Part shown: positions 1 to 9,041 of the stretch, in pieces
Numbering within the stretch: the first letter of the stretch is position 1
How the letters are laid out: the number at the start of each line of letters is the position of its first letter
From: Ochrobactrum sp. CGA5
GTDB taxonomy: Bacteria > Pseudomonadota > Alphaproteobacteria > Rhizobiales > Rhizobiaceae
Length of the DNA stretch: 64,000 bases
Assembly (NCBI RefSeq): GCF_006345815.1
Contig: NZ_VCIG01000038.1
Coordinates: 947,583 to 1,011,582, forward strand
Reading direction: 5' to 3'
Translations under genes and position numbers: made by a program
Notes under the pieces: model-generated
Told to the model about the DNA's origin: nothing
Database searches by the model: none
The model's input: only the letters and a program-made list of their open reading frames with translations

Positions 1-780
1 GGGACACCGCTGCATCTTGCACGCCCTTCCGATCCGAAATGGTATCGCACCGCGCACCGCATCCTGCGCGACATGCGCCGTCTCGGCGTCACTCACAACG
101 ATCTCGCCAAGCCGCAGAACTGGCTAATGACGCCCGAAGGGGAAGCTGCCGTCATCGACTTCCAGCTTGCAAGCGTCCATCGTCGTCGTGGCGCTCTCTA
201 TCGCCTTATGGCCTATGAGGATTTCCGCCACCTCATCAAACAGAAACGCGCTTTCGCAAAAGACCTTATGACACCGACGGAAAAGCGCATTCTTGCGCGC
301 CGCTCCCTGCCGTCGCGCATCTGGCTGGCGACAGGCAAGAAGGTCTACAACTTCATCACCCGCGGCATTTTCAGTTGGTCGGACGGTGAAGGCACCGGTG
401 ATCGCATCGACAATGAAGGCCCCGCAATTCAAGCTGCTCTCAAATCCGATCCGCGTGTATCGGATGTGGCTCTTGCGCTTTATTCGCTGCCAGCCAAGGG
501 CGTCGGCATCTACGCATTCGTGGAAACGCTAAACGCCGACGAAAAAAGCCTGCGCGCAAGGCTTAAAGGACAGAAGGTTGAACTTATACAGCCGGTCGCC
601 CACTTGCCAAGGCGTGCTGACGGGACCATCCGCGACGATATTCTGCGGTTGATTGCAATGAACCAGATGACCGAGCTTGATGATCTTCTGCTCCGCGAAC
701 CGGAAATGCGCGGACTTGTTGAAGCGCTGGCAGCGCACCGGCTGAACTTCACAGACCGGCGTATAACTCAATTAGAGTAA
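1..780 (+). CDS. Kinase-like/phosphotransferase protein with acyl-CoA-synthetase-like C-terminus (5' end outside window)
   Basis: The reading frame is open from base 1, so this is the C-terminal 259 residues of a longer protein. The first in-frame ATG (base 73) lies inside a conserved motif and is unlikely to be the start. A RIO/aminoglycoside-phosphotransferase-like catalytic loop, HNDLAKPQNW, is visible at about residues 32-40 of the fragment, followed by an IDFQ metal-binding motif near residue 53. From about residue 150 the protein changes character. The stretch with VSDVALALYSLPAKG, then VELIQPVAHLPRRADG and TIRDDILRL, resembles the C-terminal domain of AMP-binding acyl-CoA synthetases. 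The kinase-like and AMP_C-like assignments are from motif recognition. The substrate is unknown. It ends 58 bp before uvrD on the same strand. Confidence 0.7.
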   Translation, partial: GTPLHLARPSDPKWYRTAHRILRDMRRLGVTHNDLAKPQNWLMTPEGEAAVIDFQLASVHRRRGALYRLMAYEDFRHLIKQKRAFAKDLMTPTEKRILARRSLPSRIWLATGKKVYNFITRGIFSWSDGEGTGDRIDNEGPAIQAALKSDPRVSDVALALYSLPAKGVGIYAFVETLNADEKSLRARLKGQKVELIQPVAHLPRRADGTIRDDILRLIAMNQMTELDDLLLREPEMRGLVEALAAHRLNFTDRRITQLE

Positions 781-838
781 TTGAATATTTTAACCCTTTC
801 GCTGGTCTTTCAGCCACGAATCATTACATTCGGGTCAA

Positions 839-3436
839 ATGTCTGACTTTCCCGACGATATGCCGTTTTTCGGCGATGACGACGCTCCGGCAAGCCGTAC
901 GCCTGCTCCCGGAAGCATTGCCGCGCGTGCAATGGCGGCACGCAACCAGCAGCGCGGCGAGCCCGATTACCTGAAAGGGCTGAACCCGGAGCAGCGTCAG
1001 GCCGTCCTGACGACTGAAGGTCCGGTTCTGGTACTCGCCGGTGCAGGCACGGGAAAGACCCGCGTTCTGACAACCCGTATCGCACATATCCTTACAACCG
1101 GCCTTGCCTATCCAAGCCAGATTCTCGCCGTGACTTTCACGAACAAAGCCGCGCGGGAAATGAAGGAACGCATCGGCCATCTGGTCGGTGGAGCGGTCGA
1201 AGGCATGCCGTGGCTCGGCACGTTCCACTCGATCGGCGTCAAGCTTCTGCGACGGCATGCGGAGCTTGCAAATTTGACATCGGATTTTACGATCCTCGAC
1301 ACAGATGATGTGATCCGCCTCATCAAGCAGCTTATTCAGGCTGAAGGCCTCGATGACAAGCGCTGGCCTGCTCGCACCTTCGCCAACATGATCGACGGCT
1401 GGAAAAACAAGGGATTTGGGCCATCGGATATTCCTGAGGGTGATGCGCGTTCCTTCGGCAACGGTCGCGGGCGCGAGCTTTATCAGGCCTATCAGGAGCG
1501 TTTGCGCACATTGAATGCCTGCGATTTTGGCGATCTTCTGCTGCACCCGATCCGCATCTTCCGCAATCATCCCGACATACTGCGTGAGTATCACGCGAAG
1601 TTTCGCTATATTCTGGTAGACGAATATCAGGACACCAACACCGCGCAGTATCTCTGGCTGCGCCTGTTGGCCCAGCGCCCGCAGCCGAGAAACGCAACAT
1701 TTACACCTGCCACCACCCAAGGCGGAAATGCACCCATACAGCCCGCTAATGCGTCCGAGCCGATGCGAGGTCCCCGCGGAGCCAGTGAACGCGGCGAACT
1801 CGGCGCGAGCGAAAACAAAGTCAATCTCTGTTGCGTTGGCGACGACGACCAGTCGATTTACGGCTGGCGTGGGGCGGAAGTGGACAATATTCTTCGCTTC
1901 GAGAAAGATTTTCCTGGTGCAGTTGTCATCAAGCTTGAGCGCAACTACCGCTCCACAGCACATATCCTCGGTGCAGCCGCCCATCTGATTGCACACAATG
2001 AGGGGCGCCTTGGCAAAACGCTGTTTACCGAAGCACCCAATCCAGATGATCCGCGAGTCAAAGTTCATGCAGCATGGGATTCGGAAGAGGAAGCCCGTGC
2101 CGTCGGCGAAGCCATAGAACAGGCCCAGCGCCAGGGGCATCTCCTCAACAACATGGCGATTCTCGTCCGCGCATCCTTCCAGATGCGAGAGTTCGAAGAC
2201 CGTTTTGTCACGCTTGGCCTCAACTATCGCGTCATCGGGGGGCCGCGCTTCTATGAACGCCTCGAAATCCGCGACGCGATGGCCTATTTGCGCGTCGTAG
2301 CCCAACCGGCCGATGATCTGGCACTGGAACGGATCATCAACACGCCGAAGCGCGGTCTAGGTGAAGCCGCGATCCGACAAATCCATGACTATGCCCGCGC
2401 ACGCGATATTTCCATGTTCGCCGCAGCCTGCGACCTCGTTGAAACCGAGGAATTGAAGCCAAAGCCGCGCTCCGCGCTGCGCGAAGTGGTCGAAAATTTC
2501 CTGCGCTGGCAGTCTCTGATCGACAATACACCGCACACGGAACTGGCCGAAACCATCCTTGATGAGTCCGGCTATACGGCCATGTGGCAGAACGACAAAT
2601 CCGCGGAAGCGCCGGGGCGGCTTGAAAACCTCAAGGAACTGATCCGTTCCATGGAGGAGTATGAAAGCCTGCGTGGTTTTCTCGAGCATGTCGCACTCGT
2701 GATGGATGCCGAGCAGAACGAGGATATGGATGCCGTCAACATCATGACGCTGCATTCGGCCAAAGGTCTGGAATTTGAAACCGTCTTCCTTCCCGGCTGG
2801 GAAGAAGGCTTGTTTCCGCACCAGCGCGCGCTCGATGAAGGCGGACGTTCCGGCCTTGAGGAGGAACGTCGTCTTGCCTATGTCGGCGTCACCCGCGCCA
2901 AAAAGAATCTGCATATATGGTTCGTTTCCAACCGGCGCATCCACGGTATGTGGCAATCGACTATTCCTTCTCGTTTCCTGGAAGAACTGCCAGAAGCACA
3001 CGTGGAAGTGGCCGAACTGGAAGGCAATTATGGCGGGTACGGCGGCGGCTATGGACAGTCGCGCTTCGACAAGGCTGACCCTTTCCAGAACTCCTATTCG
3101 ACGCCCGGCTGGCAGCGTGCACAGCAGAACCGTTCCGATGCCACACGCAACAACTGGGGCTCGCGCTCCGGTAGCCGCGTCGAGCGTATCGGCTATGGTG
3201 AAACCGATTCAGGCTTCGGTGCTGGGCGTAGCTCCGTGAAAGGACGCACGATTGACGGCGAGCTGGTAGCCAAGTCAGTGGCTGACAAGCCATCGGCCTT
3301 CAAGCTCGGCGACCGCGTGTTCCATATCAAGTTCGGGAATGGCACGATTTCGCTTATCGATGGTAACAAACTGACCATCGACTTTGACAAGGCCGGGCAG
3401 AAGCGGGTTCTCGATAGCTTCGTCCAGCCCATCTAA
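839..3436 (+). CDS. uvrD: ATP-dependent 3'-5' DNA helicase UvrD/PcrA (superfamily 1A)
   Basis: This 865-residue helicase would act in nucleotide excision repair, mismatch repair and removal of RecA filaments. All SF1A motifs are present: Walker A GAGTGKT (68-74), DEYQDTN (about 260), GDDDQSIYGWRGA (about 334), ERNYRS, TLHSAKGLEFETVFL (about 637) and RLAYVGVTRAKK (about 678). A Gly/Tyr/Arg-rich linker leads to a C-terminal Tudor-like domain (about 820-865, starting LGDRVFHIKFGNG), as in PcrA/UvrD. An insertion of roughly 45 residues, rich in Pro, Ala, Gly and Asn, separates the DEYQDTN and GDDDQ motifs, which are about 27 residues apart in typical UvrD. The ATG at 839 gives an N-terminus rich in Asp and Pro ahead of the 2A domain. 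The family is certain. The uvrD or pcrA label is a matter of convention. Confidence 0.95.
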   Translation: MSDFPDDMPFFGDDDAPASRTPAPGSIAARAMAARNQQRGEPDYLKGLNPEQRQAVLTTEGPVLVLAGAGTGKTRVLTTRIAHILTTGLAYPSQILAVTFTNKAAREMKERIGHLVGGAVEGMPWLGTFHSIGVKLLRRHAELANLTSDFTILDTDDVIRLIKQLIQAEGLDDKRWPARTFANMIDGWKNKGFGPSDIPEGDARSFGNGRGRELYQAYQERLRTLNACDFGDLLLHPIRIFRNHPDILREYHAKFRYILVDEYQDTNTAQYLWLRLLAQRPQPRNATFTPATTQGGNAPIQPANASEPMRGPRGASERGELGASENKVNLCCVGDDDQSIYGWRGAEVDNILRFEKDFPGAVVIKLERNYRSTAHILGAAAHLIAHNEGRLGKTLFTEAPNPDDPRVKVHAAWDSEEEARAVGEAIEQAQRQGHLLNNMAILVRASFQMREFEDRFVTLGLNYRVIGGPRFYERLEIRDAMAYLRVVAQPADDLALERIINTPKRGLGEAAIRQIHDYARARDISMFAAACDLVETEELKPKPRSALREVVENFLRWQSLIDNTPHTELAETILDESGYTAMWQNDKSAEAPGRLENLKELIRSMEEYESLRGFLEHVALVMDAEQNEDMDAVNIMTLHSAKGLEFETVFLPGWEEGLFPHQRALDEGGRSGLEEERRLAYVGVTRAKKNLHIWFVSNRRIHGMWQSTIPSRFLEELPEAHVEVAELEGNYGGYGGGYGQSRFDKADPFQNSYSTPGWQRAQQNRSDATRNNWGSRSGSRVERIGYGETDSGFGAGRSSVKGRTIDGELVAKSVADKPSAFKLGDRVFHIKFGNGTISLIDGNKLTIDFDKAGQKRVLDSFVQPI

Positions 3437-3470
3437 ACTCGTATTTTCAGTCAAACATCAGGCAGCCGGA

Positions 3471-3968
3471 TTATTCCGGCTTACCCTTCGCCCATGTTAC
3501 ATCCCCCTTATAAAGCGGCACGGTGGACAGCGATGTCTTGGCTGAACCATCCTGAACCTGTGTCGCATGGGCAAGATAAAGTAATGTATTGTTCGTCTTG
3601 TCATAAATGCGCGTAATGACAAGCTTCTTCCAGATCAGACTGGTGCGCTCGGAAAAAACCCTTTCTCCGCCCTTACCCAGATCGATGTCTCCGATTGTGA
3701 TCGGCCCCGTCTGCTCGCATGAGATTGAAGCATTGGAAGGGTCCTCAAACCAATTGCCTTTTTGCAGCCGGTCAATCATGCCACGTGAAAACGACGCCAG
3801 ATGACAGGTTACACCCTGCACTTTCGGGTCCTGTACGGCGTCAATGACGATGTCGTTTCCAAGCCAGTCGACTCCAACCTTGCCTACTTCTTCAGCCGAA
3901 GCTGCCGAAGCAGCAACGACCAGCATGGGAGCAAGCATTAATCCGGCAAAACGCTTCAGTCCGACCAT
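3471..3968 (-). CDS. creA: CreA family periplasmic protein
   Basis: The protein is 165 residues. I chose the ATG at 3968 because GGAGG lies 9 nt upstream and the product then opens with a clean signal peptide (MVGLKRFAGLMLAPMLVVAASAASA, cut before EEVG, written here as positions 1-25). The frame could extend upstream to 4052, but that extension has no such site. The mature part (VGVDWLGNDI, VQGVTCHLASFSRGM, SISCEQTGPI) matches the CreA family. These are secreted proteins with conserved cysteines whose function is still unclear. It converges on uvrD, and its stop codon sits in a small inverted repeat (AGCCGGA/TCCGGCT, 3464-3481) that may serve as a weak terminator. Confidence 0.85.
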   Translation of the reverse strand: MVGLKRFAGLMLAPMLVVAASAASAEEVGKVGVDWLGNDIVIDAVQDPKVQGVTCHLASFSRGMIDRLQKGNWFEDPSNASISCEQTGPITIGDIDLGKGGERVFSERTSLIWKKLVITRIYDKTNNTLLYLAHATQVQDGSAKTSLSTVPLYKGDVTWAKGKPE

Positions 3969-4039
3969 ATCTTCCAGCCTCCAGACCTGTTGTGGTGCGA
4001 AAAGTGGGTGAACAATTGCGGCTTTGCAAGGGCCGGAGT

Positions 4040-4672
4040 TCAACCACCCCATTTCTCAAGGAACGTTTCGATTTCAAGCGCCTGTATGTCCGGCACCGCT
4101 TCATAGAGCTTTTCCACCGGCCAGTTCCACCACTCGAGTTCAAGCAACCGGTCTATAACCGTATTGTCAAACCGTTTGCGGATGAAATGAGCAGGAACAC
4201 CGCCAATCACATGATAGGGTGGGACATCTTTCGTCACCACCGCATTTGCTCCTACGACAGCACCATGACCGATCTGGACGCCCGGCGTGATAACCGCACC
4301 ATGACCGATCCATACATCGTTGCCGATGACCACGCGCTGCGCCTGACGTCTCGCCCGGAACTCTCCGTCAACGCCGAGATAGCGAAAATACTCATTCGGT
4401 CGATAGCTGACTTTATGAGTCGTCAATCGTTCCATCGGATGTTCGAGCGCGTTGATACGAACATTCGCGGCAATGGAACAGAACTTGCCGATCTCGGCAT
4501 AGATCCCCTCACCGTTCCGCTCGAAATAGGTGAAGTCGCCGACCGTGACTTCACGAAGAATCACGCGCTCTCCAATATCCGCATACCGTCCGAGCTTAAC
4601 GGATTTCAACTGGGCCGTGGAATGAATGCGGGGTTCGCTGTTCTGAAAACGAAGTTCGTCCGACGACGTCAT
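4040..4672 (-). CDS. Left-handed beta-helix (hexapeptide repeat) acetyltransferase, phosphonate-associated type
   Basis: The 210 residues are dominated by hexapeptide repeats: [84 protein letters not shown] (roughly residues 27-180). This is the acyl-CoA-dependent LbH acetyltransferase fold of xenobiotic acetyltransferases. The segments [19 protein letters not shown] and [10 protein letters not shown] resemble the subfamily found in phosphonate (phn) gene clusters. No phn lyase genes are nearby, so a role in phosphonate metabolism is only an inference from the subfamily. It could equally acetylate another small acceptor. It ends 71 bp upstream of creA on the same strand. Confidence 0.8.
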   Translation of the reverse strand: MTSSDELRFQNSEPRIHSTAQLKSVKLGRYADIGERVILREVTVGDFTYFERNGEGIYAEIGKFCSIAANVRINALEHPMERLTTHKVSYRPNEYFRYLGVDGEFRARRQAQRVVIGNDVWIGHGAVITPGVQIGHGAVVGANAVVTKDVPPYHVIGGVPAHFIRKRFDNTVIDRLLELEWWNWPVEKLYEAVPDIQALEIETFLEKWGG

Positions 4673-5357
4673 TGCAACTTAACCTCAAGCCTAGCTGTAG
4701 CATAGTCAGCTCTGGAACTGCCTAGGCCGCTTCCCGCGAGCTATCTTCCTCTTGGGAAAGAGAGACCTTGATAACATTCGGCAGATCATCTTCAAACTTC
4801 GTAATGCGGGTTTGGTGAACTAGAAGCGAAACACTCAACCCCTCGCACACAGGCGAAAGGCGCTAATACCGCTTCAATTACTAGCCGTCCTTGCACCACA
4901 CGCTTTTCCTGTAGAAGCCCCAGATAAGACAGCCGTCTCGCAGGACGAACCAGAGCAACCTCATGAATTGTTCACGAGAGGTGGAGTTGAGCTAATTACT
5001 AACGGCAGGCTTCCCGAAAAAGTACGCCATATGCACACCAGCTATGCTCATCGACCAAGCGATTACATAACCGACCTCCACTATGGCACTCACAACAAAT
5101 TGCAGTTTTACGATGGAAATAAATCAGTTTGACTGACCTCGTAGAAAAGAAAGAGCAGAGAAGCTTCTTCCTTCACGCGACAAATCGTCAAAAGTTTCAG
5201 AAATTATTGAAAATTGAATAAATGACTGTACATTGCCGCCACGCTCTTAAATGTTGGCAGGACGCGGCTATATCGACCGTTCTGCTGTGCATAAAGAAAA
5301 GATTGGTTGTTGAGCAGCGTAGCTGAGGCGCGTTCGGAAATTCAAGGCTGACTGGAC
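4673..5357. other. Intergenic stretch without a convincing gene; possible decayed sequence
   Basis: About 685 bp lie between the divergently oriented acetyltransferase and sco genes. The base composition looks more A/T-rich than the flanks. On the minus strand two short open stretches occur. One is 4992-5093 (GTG start, 33 residues, hydrophobic middle, no ribosome binding site). The other is 4792-4971 (59 sense codons, no usable start). Neither matches a family I recognise, and both fit decayed coding sequence or chance. The last 150 bp before sco are presumably its promoter region. No tRNA, IS end or clear terminator was seen. Confidence 0.5.
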
Positions 5358-5948
5358 ATGAAAAAATTCCTGCCCATCTTCATCATCGCCTTCATCGTCG
5401 TCATAGTCGGCGCTGCAGGGCTCAACCTTTTCCGCGATAAGCAGGCGGCCAAAGAACCCTTCGGCGGTCCGCTCAACCTTGTGACCATGGACGGCACACC
5501 TTTCACCGAGAAGGACCTGCGCGCTACGCCGGCAGCCATCTTCTTCGGTTTTACCCATTGCCCGGACATTTGCCCCACCACACTTTACGAACTGGATGGC
5601 TGGCTGAAGCAGCTCGGACCGGAAGGCAAGGATATCAAGGCCTATTTCATCACGGTCGACCCTGAGCGCGACACACAGGAGGTGATGAAGACCTACGTAA
5701 GCAATGTTTCCGACCGCATCATCGGCATCACTGGCACGCCGCAGAATATCGCTGACGCGGTCAAATCCTATCACATCTATGCCAAGAAGGTTCCGGGCGA
5801 AGACGGCGACTATACGATGGATCATACCGCGTCGGTATTCCTGCTTGACAAAGGTGGACGTTTCCGCAGCACAATCGCCTATCAGGAAAACGCGGATACG
5901 GCTCTGGAAAAGTTGAAGAATCTGGCCAAAGGCGCTGCAAAGAGCTAA
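5358..5948 (+). CDS. SCO1/SenC family copper chaperone for cytochrome oxidase assembly
   Basis: The 196-residue thioredoxin-fold protein is anchored by an N-terminal membrane segment (about residues 4-24) with the catalytic domain in the periplasm. The copper ligands are visible: CPDIC (Cys68, Cys72) after FFGFTH, and the distal histidine at about residue 156 in MDHTASVFLLD. SCO proteins deliver copper to, or maintain the thiols of, the CuA site of cytochrome c oxidase. No cox genes are nearby, so this is a stand-alone copy. The gene is followed 42 bp later by prmA and the two may be co-transcribed. Confidence 0.93.
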   Translation: MKKFLPIFIIAFIVVIVGAAGLNLFRDKQAAKEPFGGPLNLVTMDGTPFTEKDLRATPAAIFFGFTHCPDICPTTLYELDGWLKQLGPEGKDIKAYFITVDPERDTQEVMKTYVSNVSDRIIGITGTPQNIADAVKSYHIYAKKVPGEDGDYTMDHTASVFLLDKGGRFRSTIAYQENADTALEKLKNLAKGAAKS

Positions 5949-5990
5949 GGAGAAGCTCCAGAACATTTCCAGCAGAGAGCTTTTTCCTTC

Positions 5991-6848
5991 ATGGCCCAGT
6001 CACGACTTTTCTTTTCGGCGCATAAGGCGGAAGCCGAGCGCGTCTACAACATTCTCGAACAGGCTTTTGAGGAAGACGGTTTCCCAATCGCTATCACGGA
6101 GATTGATGAAGACCGGCAGATTTTCGAGGTTTCGGTCTATGTTGAGGACGCCGCCGAAGATGTCGTCGAGCGGATCGATACCTTGGTCGGACCAAGTCTT
6201 TTTGCCGTCGAGGAACTTCCCGACATCGACTGGGTCACACACTCGCTGGAAGGTCTGAAACCTGTCAGAGCCGGACATTTCTTTGTCCATGGTTCGCACG
6301 ACCGTGACAAGATCGAAGCTGGCGACATTCCTATCGAAATTGATGCCGGGCTTGCATTTGGTACGGGTCACCATGGAACAACGGCAGGATGCCTCGAACT
6401 GATCGAGGAAACTGTCAATACCGAACATCCAACCAATGCGCTTGACCTTGGCACCGGCAGCGCTGTTCTCGCTATTGCCATTGCCAAGCTCGCCCCCATT
6501 CCCGTACTGGCTACCGATATCGACCCTGTCGCCGTCACGGTCGCCGCTGAAAATGCCTCCAAGAACGGCGTTGCGGAACATATCGTTACGGCAACAGCGG
6601 AAGGCTTCGGCCATCCGATCTTCCGTTCCTATGCGCCATTCGACCTGATCGTCGCCAATATTCTTGCAAATCCTCTTATCGAACTCGCTCCTTCGCTCAA
6701 GGAACATATGGCATCCGGTGGCTCCATCATTCTTTCGGGGATACTTGACAGCCAGCACGATGCGGTGCTCGCTGCCTATCAGGCACAGGGACTCACCCAT
6801 CAAAAGACGCTTCATCGCGAAGGATGGGTGGCAATTCATCTGAAGTAA
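5991..6848 (+). CDS. prmA: Ribosomal protein L11 methyltransferase
   Basis: PrmA trimethylates lysines and the N-terminus of ribosomal protein L11 with S-adenosylmethionine, in the cytoplasm. The 285-residue product has an N-terminal substrate-recognition domain (about 1-110) and a Rossmann methyltransferase domain. The latter has the SAM motif [18 protein letters not shown] (from about residue 150), [11 protein letters not shown], and the signature [17 protein letters not shown]. The motif [17 protein letters not shown] just before the SAM site is typical of PrmA. The length is usual. The distance from sco (42 bp) and to the next gene (48 bp) suggests a sco-prmA-peptidase transcript. Confidence 0.96.
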   Translation: MAQSRLFFSAHKAEAERVYNILEQAFEEDGFPIAITEIDEDRQIFEVSVYVEDAAEDVVERIDTLVGPSLFAVEELPDIDWVTHSLEGLKPVRAGHFFVHGSHDRDKIEAGDIPIEIDAGLAFGTGHHGTTAGCLELIEETVNTEHPTNALDLGTGSAVLAIAIAKLAPIPVLATDIDPVAVTVAAENASKNGVAEHIVTATAEGFGHPIFRSYAPFDLIVANILANPLIELAPSLKEHMASGGSIILSGILDSQHDAVLAAYQAQGLTHQKTLHREGWVAIHLK

Positions 6849-6896
6849 CAGGCCACACGAAGCACGACATATTCCTGTTTTGAGCGAGTTAAACCT

Positions 6897-8735
6897 ATGG
6901 CTTTTCAGAGTTTCGACGTCACCACCAATCCGGCCAATGGGAGCCCGCGCGTTGCGAGGCTGCGCGAGAGAATGGCCGAACTTGGCCTCGACGGTTTTCT
7001 GGTTCCTCGCGCGGATGAGCATCAGGGCGAATATGTTCCGCCCCATGCGCAGCGTCTCGCCTGGTTGACCGGTTTCACAGGATCGGCCGGTGCTGCGCTC
7101 ATCCTCAAGAACAGTGCCTATATATTCGTCGATGGGCGGTATGAACTACAGGTCCGCACGCAGACAGACCCAAAGGTCTTTTCCTATGAAAGCCTCGTTA
7201 CAAATCCGCCGTCTTCCTGGCTGGCGGAAAACGGTAAGGACCTAAGTATCGGTTTCGATCCTTGGCTCCACACCATTGCTGAAGCTCGCAGCTTACGCGA
7301 AGCACTGGAAGCTCAGGGCGGTCAGCTCGTTCCCGTCGAAATCAATCTTGTCGACGCTGTATGGGACGACCAGCCTGACGTACCGACGGCGGAAGTCACC
7401 ATCCAACCGGCCCGTTTCGCGGGTCATGAAGCGGAAGACAAGATCAAGGAAATGCAGGCGGCAGTCGCCGCAAGCGGCGCCCGCGCTACCGTCCTGACTG
7501 ACCCGTCGTCGGTCGCATGGGGGTTCAATATCCGTGGCAAAGACGTATCCAACACACCGCTTCCGCTGAGCTTTGCCATCATTCCGGCAAAGGGTGAACC
7601 GGAGCTCTTCATCGATGAACGCAAACTTGCCATCGAACCGCGCGCCTATCTGACCCAGCTCGCCAAGCTCTCTGCACCTGCCAATCTGGAAGGGCGCCTC
7701 AGCGCCCTTGCAACCCAAGGTGCCGCAAACGGCGAAGCTATCCTTCTCGACCCGACCCTCGCTGCCGAAAAACTTCGCCTCGTTGTCACGAGCGCAGGCG
7801 GAAACGTAATTGAGGGCAAAGATCCTGCCCGTATTCCACGCGCAATCAAGAACAAAGCCGAGCTTGACGGCTCACGGGCAGCCCATGAGCGCGACGGCGT
7901 GGCAATGGTCAATTTCCTCTCCTGGATCGACGCCCAGAAACCTGGGACGATTGATGAAATCAGCGCCGCGCAGAAGCTTGAAAAATCGCGTATCGATGCC
8001 GGGCGCGACTTCCAAATGCCGCTGGAAGATATATCGTTCGACACGATCTCCGGTGCGGGGCCGAATGGCGCAATTATCCATTATCGCGTCAATACCGACA
8101 CCAACAGAACACTTGAAGACGGCGAGCTTTATCTGGTCGATTCCGGCGCGCAATATCGCGATGGCACCACCGACATCACCCGCACCGTCCCAATTGGCAA
8201 GGTAGCGCCAGAGACGATCAAGGCATTCACGCTCGTGCTGAAAGGGGTGATTGCAATCACCACGGCTCGCTTCCCAAAAGGCACACGTGGGCAGGATATC
8301 GACGTTCTGGCCCGTATTGCGCTATGGAAGCATGGCTTCGATTATGCGCATGGAACCGGTCACGGTGTCGGCTCCTATCTGTCGGTACACGAGGGCCCGC
8401 AGAGCATTTCGAGAAAGGGTGCACAGGAACTGCTGCCGGGCATGATTCTTTCCAATGAACCGGGTTATTACAGGCCTGGTTCATTCGGCATCCGCATCGA
8501 GAACCTCATCATCGTCACCGAGCCGGAAGTGCCAGAGGGCGGCGATATTCCAATGATGGGTTTCGAGACGCTGACGTTCTGCCCAATCGACCGGCGCCTG
8601 ATTGACAAGTCGCTTCTAACCCAAGATGAAATCGACTGGCTGAACTGCTACCATGCCGAGGTGCGCGAAAAACTGTCCGGCCACCTCAAGGACGCTGAAA
8701 GCAAATGGCTCGAAGCAGCAACCGCTCCACTTTAA
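6897..8735 (+). CDS. Xaa-Pro aminopeptidase (aminopeptidase P, M24B)
   Basis: The 612-residue product has the three-domain layout of long (eukaryote-like) aminopeptidase P: two creatinase-like N-terminal domains (about 1-310) and a C-terminal pita-bread catalytic domain. Metal ligands can be read in DSGAQYRDGTTDITRT, HGTGHGVGSYLSVHEGP and GMILSNEPGYYRPGSFGIRIEN. It releases an N-terminal residue next to proline, in the cytoplasm, with two divalent metals. The C-terminal region with FCPIDRRLIDKSLLTQDEIDWLN is typical of this long subfamily. It converges on azlD with only 8 bp between the stop codons. Confidence 0.93.
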   Translation: MAFQSFDVTTNPANGSPRVARLRERMAELGLDGFLVPRADEHQGEYVPPHAQRLAWLTGFTGSAGAALILKNSAYIFVDGRYELQVRTQTDPKVFSYESLVTNPPSSWLAENGKDLSIGFDPWLHTIAEARSLREALEAQGGQLVPVEINLVDAVWDDQPDVPTAEVTIQPARFAGHEAEDKIKEMQAAVAASGARATVLTDPSSVAWGFNIRGKDVSNTPLPLSFAIIPAKGEPELFIDERKLAIEPRAYLTQLAKLSAPANLEGRLSALATQGAANGEAILLDPTLAAEKLRLVVTSAGGNVIEGKDPARIPRAIKNKAELDGSRAAHERDGVAMVNFLSWIDAQKPGTIDEISAAQKLEKSRIDAGRDFQMPLEDISFDTISGAGPNGAIIHYRVNTDTNRTLEDGELYLVDSGAQYRDGTTDITRTVPIGKVAPETIKAFTLVLKGVIAITTARFPKGTRGQDIDVLARIALWKHGFDYAHGTGHGVGSYLSVHEGPQSISRKGAQELLPGMILSNEPGYYRPGSFGIRIENLIIVTEPEVPEGGDIPMMGFETLTFCPIDRRLIDKSLLTQDEIDWLNCYHAEVREKLSGHLKDAESKWLEAATAPL

Positions 8736-8743
8736 TAATGTCT

Positions 8744-9040
8744 TCACACCGTGAAATGACGTAGCGCGATCAAAAGCGCTACGCCTGCGAAGAACATGGT
8801 CATCATGCTCAGTCGCAACGAAAGCACGATACAGACGGCAAGCACGAGCAATTCCCGCCAGCCGTGATCCGAAGCCGGTGCAGCTACAATGGCTGTCAGA
8901 ACGGCTGCGGGTACGGCATTGAGCGCTGCTTCAACCCGATAATGCACGCGGTTGAACCGTGAAAGGACCAAATGTCCGCCAATACGGGTGAGATAGGTGC
9001 AGAGAGCGCCTGCGAGAATAATCCAGATCGTAGTGGACAA
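8744..9040 (-). CDS. azlD: AzlD-type branched-chain amino acid exporter subunit
   Basis: The 98-residue hydrophobic protein has three to four predicted membrane segments and the family pattern CTYLTRIGGHLVLSRF near the N-terminus. AzlD is the small partner of AzlC in exporters of branched-chain amino acids. I chose the TTG at 9040. It follows the azlC stop codon by one base and has GGGGAGG 6 nt upstream, and the conserved protein starts there. The longer frame back to 9130 lies within azlC and has no homologous character. The substrate is inferred from the family. Confidence 0.85.
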   Translation of the reverse strand: MSTTIWIILAGALCTYLTRIGGHLVLSRFNRVHYRVEAALNAVPAAVLTAIVAAPASDHGWRELLVLAVCIVLSLRLSMMTMFFAGVALLIALRHFTV

Positions 9041-9041
9041 T

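Noticed and set aside
824..2305. 493-codon open frame on the minus strand
   Set aside because: It lies opposite uvrD, which has all helicase motifs. The antisense frame has no recognisable domain and is a by-product of codon bias.
4792..4971. Minus-strand open stretch of 59 sense codons
   Set aside because: It has no usable start codon and no family resemblance, so it is not reported as a gene.
6000..7046. 348-codon open frame on the minus strand
   Set aside because: It overlaps prmA and the start of the aminopeptidase gene in antisense. No family features.
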